Shown: in pieces, positions 26,268 to 34,514 of the stretch
Layout of the letters: every line of letters starts with the position of its first letter
Position numbering within the stretch: position 1 is the stretch's first letter
Source: UBA1845 sp002338715
Lineage (GTDB): Bacteria; Planctomycetota; Phycisphaerae; UBA1845
Direction of reading: 5' to 3'
Assembly (NCBI GenBank): GCA_035344155.1
Contig: DAORAL010000010.1
Coordinates: forward strand, 1 to 64,000
DNA: 64,000 bases
The notes under the pieces: generated by a model
Told to the model about the DNA's origin: nothing
Databases searched by the model: none
Seen by the model: only the letters and a program-made list of their open reading frames with translations
Translations under genes and position numbers: made by a program

Positions 26268-27560
26268 TCAGGACCAGTTCTCAACGGCGAGATGGTGCGC
26301 ACTAAAACCTTCGTCGCGACTCATCACCGAGACGACATCACCGATTGCCCCGAATCCTTCGCGATTAACTTTTCCCACCGACGATCGCTTGAGAAAATCC
26401 AGCACCGAAACGCACGACCGCGTCATCGCCCGCCCACCGGTCGGCAGAATCGCATTCAACCCCATCGCATAATTACCGAGACTGATGATCGGATAATCGC
26501 CAATCAAAATCTCGCCGGCATTGCGAATCGACTTGACGATTTCGTCGCCGCGATCGGACATGATAGCCAAGTGCTCCGGCGCAAACGCATTCACAAACGC
26601 CACCGATTCCTCCAGCGATGTCGTCACGACGATTCCGCCGTTCTCTTCGAGCACTTGCGACGCGAATGCCTGCCGCTGCGGACTCATCAACTCGATCTTC
26701 TTCGCGACAGCACCTGCCACCTGCCGAGCCAACACGCCATCGTGCGTCACCATGACCGCGCACGAATTTTCGCCATGCTCGGCTTCGATCAGAAGATTCC
26801 ATGCCGCGTTATCCGGATTGATGCCCGCGTCACACAGCACGATCGATTCACTCGGGCCAGCCGGCGAACCGGGATCAATCCGATCGCTCAGCAATTGACG
26901 GGCGGCAGAGACATACACGTTGCCCGGTCCAACAATTTTCGTACACGGTTCGATCGTCGCGGTGCCATAAGCCATCGCCGCCACCGCCTGCGCTCCACCG
27001 ATGCGATATACACAATCGATGCCAATCAGGTTGGCCGCAACCAGCGTGGCATCGTCGACCCGACCATCGGGTCCGGGCGGCGTGCATACGACGATTCGCT
27101 CCACCCCCGCAACGACGGCTGGCACCCCGAGCATGCACATCACCGACGAAAACGCGCCACGCCCACGCGGTACATACAGACAAACCGAATCGAGCGGCGT
27201 CCATCGATCGCCACACCAGACCCCCGGCTCGACTTCCATCATCGGCTCGTCCGCTGGCATCTGCTGCGTGTGAAACCGATTGATGTTTCGGATCGCGTGG
27301 GCCAGCGCCGCACGCATGTCGGCATCGAGATTTTCCTCAGCCGCTGCGAACTCATCCTTGCCGACACGCAGCCCGCACGACGTCAGATCAACCTTGTCGA
27401 ATTGACGCGTGTAATCGAAAAGGGCTTCGTCACCGCGCGTCCGCACGTTTTCAATCACGTCGCGACAAGTGTCCGCAGCTTCCGTCGCCGACGTATCCAC
27501 CCGACGAATCGAATCCGGAATCAAACCATCCTGCGATTGGCTATCTAAAATGCGAACCAT
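26268..27560 (-). CDS. hisD: Histidinol dehydrogenase family protein HisD, altered zinc site
   Basis: A 430-residue protein, full length and clearly of the HisD family: GGAQAVAAMAYGT, KIVGPGNVYV, AGPSES, and the catalytic FAPEHL (Glu329, His330) all align. HisD oxidises histidinol to histidine with NAD in two steps. The zinc ligands known from E. coli HisD (Gln259, His262, Asp360, His419) are here Glu259, His262, Asn363 and His422, and the His of GTNHVLP is Ala370. Thus two of four ligands and a substrate-site His are changed. In the operon it follows hisG by 36 bases. It may be a non-standard HisD or act on another compound; a canonical copy could lie elsewhere. Confidence 0.82.
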   Translation of the reverse strand: MVRILDSQSQDGLIPDSIRRVDTSATEAADTCRDVIENVRTRGDEALFDYTRQFDKVDLTSCGLRVGKDEFAAAEENLDADMRAALAHAIRNINRFHTQQMPADEPMMEVEPGVWCGDRWTPLDSVCLYVPRGRGAFSSVMCMLGVPAVVAGVERIVVCTPPGPDGRVDDATLVAANLIGIDCVYRIGGAQAVAAMAYGTATIEPCTKIVGPGNVYVSAARQLLSDRIDPGSPAGPSESIVLCDAGINPDNAAWNLLIEAEHGENSCAVMVTHDGVLARQVAGAVAKKIELMSPQRQAFASQVLEENGGIVVTTSLEESVAFVNAFAPEHLAIMSDRGDEIVKSIRNAGEILIGDYPIISLGNYAMGLNAILPTGGRAMTRSCVSVLDFLKRSSVGKVNREGFGAIGDVVSVMSRDEGFSAHHLAVENWS

Positions 27561-27596
27561 AACGAACCGTTTCTTCCCATTCCCAATATCAGCCGA

Positions 27597-28466
27597 CTAC
27601 GCCACAACTTTCTGCAGGGCGGTCTGCAGCACGTCCGTCGCACCTGCCCGCAAGACAGCCGGCAGCACCTTGGGCACCTCACTCCGCAAGACAGCCACCC
27701 GCACCGCGAACCCACCATTGCCCCGAAGCGGCTGAACCGTGGGCGACTTCATCGCCGGCAACAACTCAATCACCCGATCGATCGCGTCGGCACTGACATT
27801 CATGTCCAAGAGCACCCGACGCCGCCCCTCAAGCACGCTCGATACCAGCATGACCACTTCGTCGATCACTTCGCGCCGCGCAGGGTCAGCCACCGTCTCT
27901 TTGCAGGCGATGATCCGCGTACTCGATTGCAAAATCTCATCGACCACCTCCAACCCATTGGATCGCAGCGCCGACCCGGTGGCCGTGTTGTCCACGATCA
28001 GGTCGGCATCTTCTGGTGGAAAAACTTCCGTCGCCCCATACGTTCGCAGGTAGCGATACGCGCACCCTTTGCGCTCCATGTATTTTCGCGTGATGTTTTC
28101 GTATTCCGACGCCACGATGAGCGACTGGCCATTTTCCGATGCAAACGGATCGCTGCCTTTCGGAGCCGCCGACACCAGTCGCACCGGCAGCAAACCGGTG
28201 TCCAAAAGCTCGGCTACATCCGCATCGGTCTCTTCAATCCAATCGAACCCGGTCATGCCCAGATCGTGCGCGCCGTATTCGACGAGCTTGGGAATGTTGG
28301 CCGCTTTCAACAGCTTGACCTCAAAGCGCTCGTCGCTGCATGCCGGACGATACCCCTTGGCGCTGGCTGATATCGAAAGTCCCGCGTCGGCGAGCAACCC
28401 GACGATTTCGTCCTGCTGACGCCCCTTGGGAACCGCCAACCTGATTTTTTGTGTGATGCGTTTCAT
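27597..28466 (-). CDS. hisG: ATP phosphoribosyltransferase, long form
   Basis: A 289-residue HisG_L enzyme, first and committed step: joins ATP and PRPP. Opening KIRLAVPKGRQQDE, the PRPP-loop DLIVDNTATGSALRSNGL (about 155-175) and the C-terminal ACT-like regulatory domain (about 215-289, LRGNGGFAVRVAVL) are all present, so it should work without HisZ and be feedback-inhibited by histidine. It is the second gene of the operon, 30 bases after the TrpR-like regulator gene. No residue oddities noticed. Confidence 0.95.
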   Translation of the reverse strand: MKRITQKIRLAVPKGRQQDEIVGLLADAGLSISASAKGYRPACSDERFEVKLLKAANIPKLVEYGAHDLGMTGFDWIEETDADVAELLDTGLLPVRLVSAAPKGSDPFASENGQSLIVASEYENITRKYMERKGCAYRYLRTYGATEVFPPEDADLIVDNTATGSALRSNGLEVVDEILQSSTRIIACKETVADPARREVIDEVVMLVSSVLEGRRRVLLDMNVSADAIDRVIELLPAMKSPTVQPLRGNGGFAVRVAVLRSEVPKVLPAVLRAGATDVLQTALQKVVA

Positions 28467-28496
28467 ACAAGTTCAAACCTTCGATACCGTTAACCG

Positions 28497-28811
28497 CTAC
28501 TTGGATCGCTCCAGAATGATGCGATACCCGCCCGGACCTTCTTTAAGCCACTTGGCGATCCGCGCCACGGTCCGCGAGCTCATCTGCGTCGCCTCTTCGA
28601 TCTGGCGATACGAATCACCGTTGGCCAACATCGACACCACCTTCCAGCGTCGCCCGAGCATGTCGAACTCGTCGTCGGTGAGCAGATCGCGAAAGAATCG
28701 CCGGGCTTCGCCCATGTGCCGAAGCGAGAGAATCGCCCGCAGCAATGCCTCGGCTTCCGCGTTCACCTCGGCGGGCGGGTCTTTTCTGCTTGTCGTCATT
28801 TTCTTCGCCAT
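28497..28811 (-). CDS. TrpR/YerC-family transcriptional regulator, first gene of his operon
   Basis: A 104-residue DNA-binding protein of the TrpR-like YerC/YecD family. Its core RDLLTDDEFDMLGRRWKVVSML is the dimer helix region, and SYRQIEEATQMSSRTVARIAKWL (about 66-90) is the helix-turn-helix. The tail GPGGYRIIL is typical for YerC proteins. In Firmicutes YerC-type proteins have been linked to histidine genes, and this one is followed 30 bases later by hisG, so it most likely senses histidine and represses its own operon. The promoter at 28827-28854 contains a dyad between -35 and -10 that could be its operator. AAGG precedes the ATG. Confidence 0.88.
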   Translation of the reverse strand: MAKKMTTSRKDPPAEVNAEAEALLRAILSLRHMGEARRFFRDLLTDDEFDMLGRRWKVVSMLANGDSYRQIEEATQMSSRTVARIAKWLKEGPGGYRIILERSK

Positions 28812-28826
28812 GCTTTACCTTGGAAC

Positions 28827-28854
28827 AGTGTAGACTTTCACATAGTAAAGTCAA
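28827..28854 (-). promoter_or_regulatory. his operon promoter with overlapping operator dyad
   Basis: On the minus strand TTGACT (28849-28854) and TACACT (28827-28832) are 16 bases apart. The interval holds the inverted repeat GACTTT-N8-AAAGTC (28833-28852), so a repressor bound there would block polymerase. The predicted start is about 9 bases before the regulator ATG. Confidence 0.7.
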
Positions 28855-28884
28855 GCCCGGCCAGGGCATTCCTGGGACACCTTG

Positions 28885-29018
28885 AATCCAACCGTACCGG
28901 CGCGCAAGCACCGTCATTCCCGCGAAAGCGGGAATCCAGGGGCAAAACGATGTCCATCCAGGTAAGTACCGGCCCCCCTGCTGCGAAGAGTGGCCGAGCA
29001 AGTCGCCACGCTTGGATT
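28885..29018 (+). repeat. MITE-like element, copy A, with internal REP palindrome
   Basis: 134-bp element bounded by AATCCAA and TTGGATT as terminal inverted repeats. It contains one REP-like palindrome (28913-28939). Copy B lies at 32308-32460 in opposite orientation and matches along most of the length (for example GTCCATCCAGGT and CGCTTGGATTGA). No coding capacity, no obvious target duplication. It sits just upstream of the his promoter. Confidence 0.75.
28913..28939 (+). repeat. REP-like palindrome within MITE copy A
   Basis: Variant GTCATTCCCGCGAAAGCGGG followed by AATCCAG; the core palindrome differs from other copies in its central GAAAG. Confidence 0.8.
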
Positions 29019-29161
29019 GATATCGCTATAAGCCGAACAAGAACCGCCGTGCTGCCCCCAGCATGGAGAGCCACCGCAAGGGTGCCGCCGACCTGAAAAA
29101 CCGGCTTGTGGTCTTGAAACAGGGGCTAGGGAATTCCCAGGAAAGGAAAGGCCTGACCGGG

Positions 29162-30637
29162 TTAGGGCGTCGGGAGAATGGGCGTATCCGGAGGCGTCGG
29201 CTCGCTCAAGCCGCCAACGGACCAGGGACGTCCGCCCGAAGACTGCCGCGGCTTCGACGGCGCTTCTTCGGTCTTGTCTTCGATCTCGCGATCGTCGTCG
29301 GATGCGTTGGCCAGCATCTCGCCATCTTCAGGCATATCACCGCCCAGTGAATCCGCATCGTTCGCAGGGTCTGCGGCAGGAGGCGCATCGGATTCGATGT
29401 CACCCATCGCCAGTTCGTTGGCCGGAATCGCTTGACCGTTGACGCCTTCGTCAGCTTCACCGCCGACTGCGCCCTGAGCGAACTGCGCGTCAGACCCAAC
29501 CAATCGATGCGTCTGACCGGGTTCGACGATCTGGAAAACTCCGGGATTCTGCGACAACTCTTCAATCGTCACGCGCACAATCTGACCGCTCGCATCGAAC
29601 ACTTCAACGGTGGACTGGGTCGGGGCAATAAGCCGCGGCAGCGTGAACAACATGATCGCCACCATGAAATAGCCCCACTTGGAACGGTCGGCTGCACTCT
29701 TTTCCACTTCGTCAGAAAGCAAGAAGTGCAAGCGCCGCCGCAACACACCGGCTGAGCTCGCGTCTCCCAGAATCCCCATCGAAAAACCTTTGCGGGCAAA
29801 CTGACCGGACACGACATTCATCAGCGTGTTCACATAATCCGAAGGCAACACACCGCTCTCGACCACCTGCATGTCGCAGCAAAGCTCGTTGTTGATTCGA
29901 ACGCGACTATAGGCCCAATGGGCGATCGGATGAAACCAGAAGAACGCCACGGTAATCGCGGCCAACATCGTCGCGAGATCATCGCGCCGCGCAAGGTGCG
30001 ACAACTCGTGTCGAAGCACTTGCAGGAATCGATCACGCTCCAACTGCGTCGGGTCGCGGTGTTCGTTCACCCATGGAAGCAGATTCTCAGGGATCACCAC
30101 AACCGAGCGCCAAGCGCCAAGGGTGGCAGGCCCCGATTCATCGGGCGTGATGATGATGCGGGCATTGGGCGAAACATCGAGCGTCGGATCGAGCACCTTC
30201 ACGCTCGACGGCTTGAGGATGTAACCACGATCCGCGGCATCTTCGATCATCTGGTTGCTGACAATCGCCCGCCGCCAGAGGATGTACAGCATCACCCCGG
30301 TCCCGAAGAGCCAAAGGTACGCAACAACCTTGAGGAACACGGCTCCGGATCCGCCGTCAGCCAACAGGCTGTCGCCAGCCACATGCGGAGAGAGCAGATC
30401 GCCCAGAAAATTGCCGGCCGTCAAAAAGGATGGGAGATGAATCAGTCCGGGAAAGAATCCCGTCACCACCGTCGCGAACGGTTTGAGCATCGCCAGCAAC
30501 CAGATCCGACGACGCCAAAGCGGTGAAGTACCCGGGCGAATCGCCAACAAACAAACCACCAGGAATCCCACCAACAGGAACTCCAGGCTGGCGATCGCCA
30601 GGTTGGGAATCAGGTAGTTGACCAGGGAGTCTTGCAC
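29162..30637 (-). CDS. BlaR1-family M56 membrane metallopeptidase
   Basis: A 491-residue sensor protease. Four membrane helices lie in the first 350 residues (about 10-30, 40-62, 100-122 and near 330). The zinc site is HELSHLARRDD at about residue 206, with a further FHPIAHW and NNELCCD as in BlaR1/MecR1. Unlike MecR1 there is no penicillin-binding domain; the C-terminal 130 residues are a low-complexity acidic tail ending PPDTPILPTP. In the family, ligand sensing leads to cleavage of the BlaI repressor, which lies upstream. GTG at 30637 is chosen because AGGA precedes it; GTG at 30664 is also possible. Ligand unknown. Confidence 0.85.
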   Translation of the reverse strand: MQDSLVNYLIPNLAIASLEFLLVGFLVVCLLAIRPGTSPLWRRRIWLLAMLKPFATVVTGFFPGLIHLPSFLTAGNFLGDLLSPHVAGDSLLADGGSGAVFLKVVAYLWLFGTGVMLYILWRRAIVSNQMIEDAADRGYILKPSSVKVLDPTLDVSPNARIIITPDESGPATLGAWRSVVVIPENLLPWVNEHRDPTQLERDRFLQVLRHELSHLARRDDLATMLAAITVAFFWFHPIAHWAYSRVRINNELCCDMQVVESGVLPSDYVNTLMNVVSGQFARKGFSMGILGDASSAGVLRRRLHFLLSDEVEKSAADRSKWGYFMVAIMLFTLPRLIAPTQSTVEVFDASGQIVRVTIEELSQNPGVFQIVEPGQTHRLVGSDAQFAQGAVGGEADEGVNGQAIPANELAMGDIESDAPPAADPANDADSLGGDMPEDGEMLANASDDDREIEDKTEEAPSKPRQSSGGRPWSVGGLSEPTPPDTPILPTP

Positions 30638-30830
30638 TGTTGGGCATCCTGATAGAGGCCACACGCCTGGGGATTTAGAAAATATCCACGCTCAGTTTAC
30701 TCTCGATCCTGCGCAAGATTCCATTCCAACACAGACACAACAAAACACGTTGGCTTACGACAGACGGCGACAACTTCAAATCGACGTTCCCCAAAGGCGA
30801 TGCACCACACACCAAACAGCCCCGAAGGAT

Positions 30831-31232
30831 TTACGCCTGTGCGCCGTCCACCCTCTTGAGTCGGGCTTGCTCGACAATGGATTCCAACTCGCGCAAGTCA
30901 CGTTCCGACAATCGATCCGTTTCCGCAAAGTGCGAAAGCATCGCCGGAACCGATCCTGAAAAGAAATCATTGACGATATTGACAGCCCCACGCAAGCCAA
31001 ATCTCGCACGGCTGACCGTCGGTTCATAGACATTCGCCCGGCCAACCCGGTGCGAACCCACAAATCCCTTTCTTTCCAAGACCTGCATCATCGTGAGAAC
31101 CGACGTGTAAGCCAGGTCCCGCTTGTCCTTCAGTGCATCCTGCACTTTGCGCACGGTGACCTCGCCCTCGTCCCACACCACATCCATTATCAAAGATTCA
31201 AGTGGCGTCAGGTTTTTCGGCATCTTGGCCAT
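30831..31232 (-). CDS. BlaI/MecI/CopY-family repressor
   Basis: A 133-residue winged-helix repressor, typical length. LTPLESLIMDVVWDEGEVTVRKVQDAL is the first helix set, and YTSVLTMMQVLERKGFV the recognition region; the C-terminal helices form the dimer. It partners the M56 protease 167 bases downstream. Its promoter carries TACTA-N7-TAGTA at 31265-31281 overlapping the -10 box, so it should repress its own operon. No beta-lactamase gene is nearby; in planctomycetes this pair controls many other processes. Confidence 0.92.
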   Translation of the reverse strand: MAKMPKNLTPLESLIMDVVWDEGEVTVRKVQDALKDKRDLAYTSVLTMMQVLERKGFVGSHRVGRANVYEPTVSRARFGLRGAVNIVNDFFSGSVPAMLSHFAETDRLSERDLRELESIVEQARLKRVDGAQA

Positions 31233-31264
31233 AATTACGGTCGCTCCAAATCAGTCATGGGGGT

Positions 31265-31304
31265 TACTAACCTTAATAGTATCGGCTAGTTATCGCTCAA
31301 TCAA
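31265..31304 (-). promoter_or_regulatory. blaI promoter with operator
   Basis: Minus-strand TTGATT (31299-31304) and TACTAT (31276-31281), 17 bases apart. The dyad TACTA-N7-TAGTA (31265-31281) covers the -10 box and resembles BlaI/MecI sites (TACTA/TAGTA). Confidence 0.75.
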
Positions 31305-31369
31305 CGAACTTCTCAAAACACTTCGCACCATAAAATCTTCACCCAAACCCAAATAATGCTTGATTTGGT

Positions 31370-31386
31370 TACTAAACTATATAGTA
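31370..31386. promoter_or_regulatory. Second BlaI-type operator
   Basis: Second copy of TACTA-N7-TAGTA, 105 bases upstream of the first, with a further CTTAGTA half-site after it. It could assist looping on the blaI promoter, or serve a plus-strand promoter for the lipoprotein at 31751. Confidence 0.65.
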
Positions 31387-31750
31387 TGCTTAGTAGCTAG
31401 ATTGGGCAACGCTTCTTCCAAGTATGCCCACCCGCCCTTGGGCGGGTTAGAGACGTCACACAGTCAGTTCCTCCTTCTAAGTGATGGCACCACCCATCAC
31501 GAACCGCGTCTCCCGCCTAGAGACGCTTGATTGGGGACCCTTCTGCGGCTTGACCACCACACACCCCCCCTGACCCCAGCCGCAGAAGGGGACGTTCCCC
31601 CCGCCACGCCCCAAGCCATCGCCACCCTCAATTGCCCACCGCGCAATTTCACGAAACACCCCGGAGACGCGACAACACGGTTGCCTGATCGCGCCGTCTC
31701 CATAACATCCAGTCACCAGAACGAATCAAATCTTCAACCAGACGGTGATC
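31387..31750. other. Intergenic region with two hairpins
   Basis: Contains CCCGCCC/GGGCGGG (31431-31446) and a 13-bp perfect inverted repeat CCCTTCTGCGGCT / AGCCGCAGAAGGG at 31538-31550 and 31578-31590 around a 27-base loop. No T-runs follow. Small open frames on both strands here are antisense to each other and not gene-like. Confidence 0.6.
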
Positions 31751-32293
31751 ATGAGACAAAACGCAGACGTAAAGACGCTCGGACTACTGATCGTTTCGCT
31801 CGGAATTCTGGCAGGCGGATGCCATCGACCCAACGCAGAGGTTCAACAAATGAACGTACCGGGAATCGTCAACTTAAAAAGCGCCGGCGACATTCTGATC
31901 TCAGGAGCCGCAGACGAACGCGGCATCGAATTCGTCAAATCGGAAGGCGTCACCGATATCATCGATCTGCGACGCAATGAAGAAGTCGATCCCGACTACG
32001 TCGCAGCCGTCAAAAGCGCCGGCATGACGTACCACCACATTCCCATGATGTCGAACGAGATGACCGACGAGCAAGCCGATCAGTTCCTTAAGACCATGAA
32101 CGAGATCAAAGACACGCGCGTGCTCCTGCAATGCGCGTCAGCCAACCGCTCGGGCGGAATGTTCGGTCTGTATCTCGGCGCAACAGGAAAGTGCTCGGCG
32201 GAAGAGGCGCTCACCCAGGCGCAGGCAGCCGGCATGCGCCATCCGGGCCTCGCCCATTCGATTCAGGTTTATCTGCAGAAACACGCCAAGTAA
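31751..32293 (+). CDS. DSP/PTP-like phosphatase lipoprotein
   Basis: A 180-residue lipoprotein: basic start MRQNADVK, hydrophobic segment and lipobox LAGGC (Cys about residue 24). The body has the fold marks of the dual-specificity phosphatase-like family often annotated as beta-lactamase hydrolase-like or DUF442: ISGAADERGIEFVKSEGVTDIIDLR, YHHIPM, and a P-loop LLQCASANRSGGM. The loop is Cys-x4-Arg rather than the usual Cys-x5-Arg, a spacing I recall from other bacterial members. Activity is uncertain. A BlaI-type operator lies about 370 bp upstream. Start is ATG; the GTG two codons earlier is possible. Confidence 0.75.
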   Translation: MRQNADVKTLGLLIVSLGILAGGCHRPNAEVQQMNVPGIVNLKSAGDILISGAADERGIEFVKSEGVTDIIDLRRNEEVDPDYVAAVKSAGMTYHHIPMMSNEMTDEQADQFLKTMNEIKDTRVLLQCASANRSGGMFGLYLGATGKCSAEEALTQAQAAGMRHPGLAHSIQVYLQKHAK

Positions 32294-32307
32294 GTTCTCG
32301 CGATCTC

Positions 32308-32460
32308 AATCCAAGCGCGGCGCTTTGCTCGTCCACCTTTCAGCGCACGGGCGCCGGTACGCACCTGGATGGACTTCGTTTCGCCCCTGGATTCCCGCCT
32401 GCGCGGGAATGACGGCCCCGCACGGAAATGACGACGCTGTCGCTCCGCTACGATTGGATT
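32308..32460 (-). repeat. MITE-like element, copy B, with internal REP palindrome
   Basis: 153-bp element with ends AATCCAA and TTGGATT, inverted relative to copy A (28885-29018) and about 20 bases longer in one flank. It carries the REP palindrome at 32387-32413 and ends 10 bases from the stop of the helicase gene. Confidence 0.75.
32387..32413 (-). repeat. REP-like palindrome within MITE copy B
   Basis: Standard 27-bp unit, minus orientation, inside the second MITE-like element. Confidence 0.85.
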
Positions 32461-32469
32461 GGGAATACC

Positions 32470-34449
32470 CTAGTCGGCATGCATCGACAATTCGTCGGGA
32501 TTGGCGCTTGATTGGATGATGACTTCGCACTCGGGAAGCGCTTTGAGAAATGATCGGCCATACTGCTTGGTCACGACGCGCGGGTCGAGAATGACCACGA
32601 TGCCGTGGTCCGTCTTGGCTCGGATCAGTCGGCCAAAGCCCTGGCGAAACTTCAAAATCGCCTCGGGCAATTGAAACTCCATGAATGGATTGCCACCGCG
32701 TCGACGAATCTGCTCGATCCGTGCTTCGATCGCCGGCCTGTCTGGTACGGCGAACGGCAAGCGCGTCATGATGATGTTGCAAAGCGCATCGCCCGGCACA
32801 TCCACGCCCGTCCAGAAACTATCCGTCCCGAAGATCACGCTTCGCTCCGACTCGCGGAACCGATTCAGCAGCGTCGAGCGCAACATCCCCTGCCCCTGAA
32901 CCAATAACTCGATGTCGAGATCGGCAAAGAAGTCGGCCAATGCTTCGGCGCATCGATTCATCAGGTCATAACCGGTGAACAACACAAACGCCCTGCCGTC
33001 CGTCATCTTGATGTACTTTTCGATGCGATCGCAGACGGCATTTGCGTAGTCCATCGACGATGGTTCTGGCATGTCCTTTTCGACGTAGACCTTCACCTGC
33101 TCGGCATAATCAAACGGCGAACCGAGCGACGCCTGCGACACGTCCGACAACCCAAGGCGATTGCGCATGTAACCGAACGCATCACTCGGATTCACCGTCA
33201 GCGTCGCACTGGTCATGACCACACTGGGCACCGTGCTGAATAGCGTGTCTTTCAACGATGCCGCGACATCAATAGGCCGCCCATGCAGCGCAACCCGCCC
33301 GTCGCGACGGTCTTCAAGTTCAACCCAATAAACCCAATCGTCGTGTTGCTGCTCAATTGTTTCTTCCAACAGTTCCGCGAAACTGCTGACCCGATCCATG
33401 TGGGCGTTGATCTCGAAGCGATCCTCTTCTTCTTCAATCTGGCTGCGAACCGCCCGAAGGCGACGATTCAACTCCCGAAGCGCATCACTAAGACCATTGC
33501 GCACCGGCGGCGGTTCAACCAAACGCCCGTTGGAGCGGCCATGACTGCGCTGCCAATTACGCAACTCATCAAAAAACTGCTCCATGCTGTCATAAGCAGC
33601 CCGCACCGCGCGGACAGCCGACTCCGCATGAAAGCCTGCAAGCAAACCGCGTTTGGTGCGATCGTTGTAGAGGCTGGTCAACAGGTACCGAATCTGCGAA
33701 TTCGTCAGGTGAATCCCGAAGTGATCGCCCGCAACCGAATCGATCGTGTGGGCTTCGTCGAGAATGGCAAAATCATAATCCGGAAGCACGCCCGCTCCCG
33801 CCCGCCGCAGCGCCAGGTCCGCAAAGAAGAGCGCGTGATTGACCACGAGAAGCTTCGCATGACGCGCCCGACGACGCGCCTGCTGATAGTGGCACTTGTC
33901 GTAATAGTTGCATCGCCGACCCATGCAGTTGCCGTGTTCACTCTTGACCCGCTCCCAAACCGGATACGGCGGGGCGACGGGAAGGTCAGCCAACGATCCA
34001 TCGGTCGTCTTGTACGCCCAATCCTCGATTTGCCAGAGCGATTCAACGTGTTCGCGGGATTGAAAAAGCAGATCCTGACGCCGACTCGCCTGCGCCAAAC
34101 GCCGAAGCCCGATGTAGTTTGAGCGGCCTTTGACCAAAACTGCCGAGAACTCATCGGGCAGAACCGACGCCAGAAATGGAATGTCCTTCTCGAACAACTG
34201 CTCCTGAAGCGCAATCGTGTGCGTCGACACGACGACGCGATCGCCATACTCCGTCACGCGTTCGATCGCCGGAAGCAGATAGGCAAAACTCTTGCCCACA
34301 CCGGTCCCGGCTTCGATGAGCAAATGCTCGCGCTCATCAAACGCCCGCGCCACTTCCTCGACCATTTCGAGTTGCTGGGGGCGCACCTCAAAACCGGGCA
34401 TCCGCCGGGCGATGAGGCCTTCACTGGCAAGCGCTTCGGTACAACCCAT
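32470..34449 (-). CDS. DinG/XPD-type ATP-dependent helicase
   Basis: A 659-residue superfamily 2 DNA helicase of the DinG/YoaA type. RPQQLEMVEEVARAF is the Q-like motif; Walker A is EAGTGVGKSFAYLLPA; the iron-sulfur cluster Cys set is CMGRRCNYYDKC (with one more Cys expected nearby in the YPVW region); the Walker B box is LDEAHTID; and the second RecA lobe ends in GFGRLIRAKTDHGIVVILDPRV. It would unwind 5'-tailed DNA, D-loops or R-loops in repair. No exonuclease domain is attached. No operon partner. GTG/ATG starts elsewhere are possible but 34449 gives the expected length. Confidence 0.9.
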   Translation of the reverse strand: MGCTEALASEGLIARRMPGFEVRPQQLEMVEEVARAFDEREHLLIEAGTGVGKSFAYLLPAIERVTEYGDRVVVSTHTIALQEQLFEKDIPFLASVLPDEFSAVLVKGRSNYIGLRRLAQASRRQDLLFQSREHVESLWQIEDWAYKTTDGSLADLPVAPPYPVWERVKSEHGNCMGRRCNYYDKCHYQQARRRARHAKLLVVNHALFFADLALRRAGAGVLPDYDFAILDEAHTIDSVAGDHFGIHLTNSQIRYLLTSLYNDRTKRGLLAGFHAESAVRAVRAAYDSMEQFFDELRNWQRSHGRSNGRLVEPPPVRNGLSDALRELNRRLRAVRSQIEEEEDRFEINAHMDRVSSFAELLEETIEQQHDDWVYWVELEDRRDGRVALHGRPIDVAASLKDTLFSTVPSVVMTSATLTVNPSDAFGYMRNRLGLSDVSQASLGSPFDYAEQVKVYVEKDMPEPSSMDYANAVCDRIEKYIKMTDGRAFVLFTGYDLMNRCAEALADFFADLDIELLVQGQGMLRSTLLNRFRESERSVIFGTDSFWTGVDVPGDALCNIIMTRLPFAVPDRPAIEARIEQIRRRGGNPFMEFQLPEAILKFRQGFGRLIRAKTDHGIVVILDPRVVTKQYGRSFLKALPECEVIIQSSANPDELSMHAD

Positions 34450-34514
34450 CGTTGTTACCTTCTATGCGTGCGCGTCGGTGCATGCAGCCAACGCGTTGTG
34501 TGCGAAACTGTTCG

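Noticed and set aside
26292..27548. Long plus-strand ORF opposite hisD (418 codons)
   Set aside because: It mirrors hisD, has Arg/His-rich composition without domains, and results from the GC-rich third codon positions of the true gene. The same applies to 13206-14648 (+), 23522-24811 (+), 42861-44093 (-) and 55565-56977 (-).
29162..31232. Beta-lactam resistance locus
   Set aside because: The M56 protein lacks a penicillin-binding sensor domain and there is no beta-lactamase or PBP2a gene nearby.
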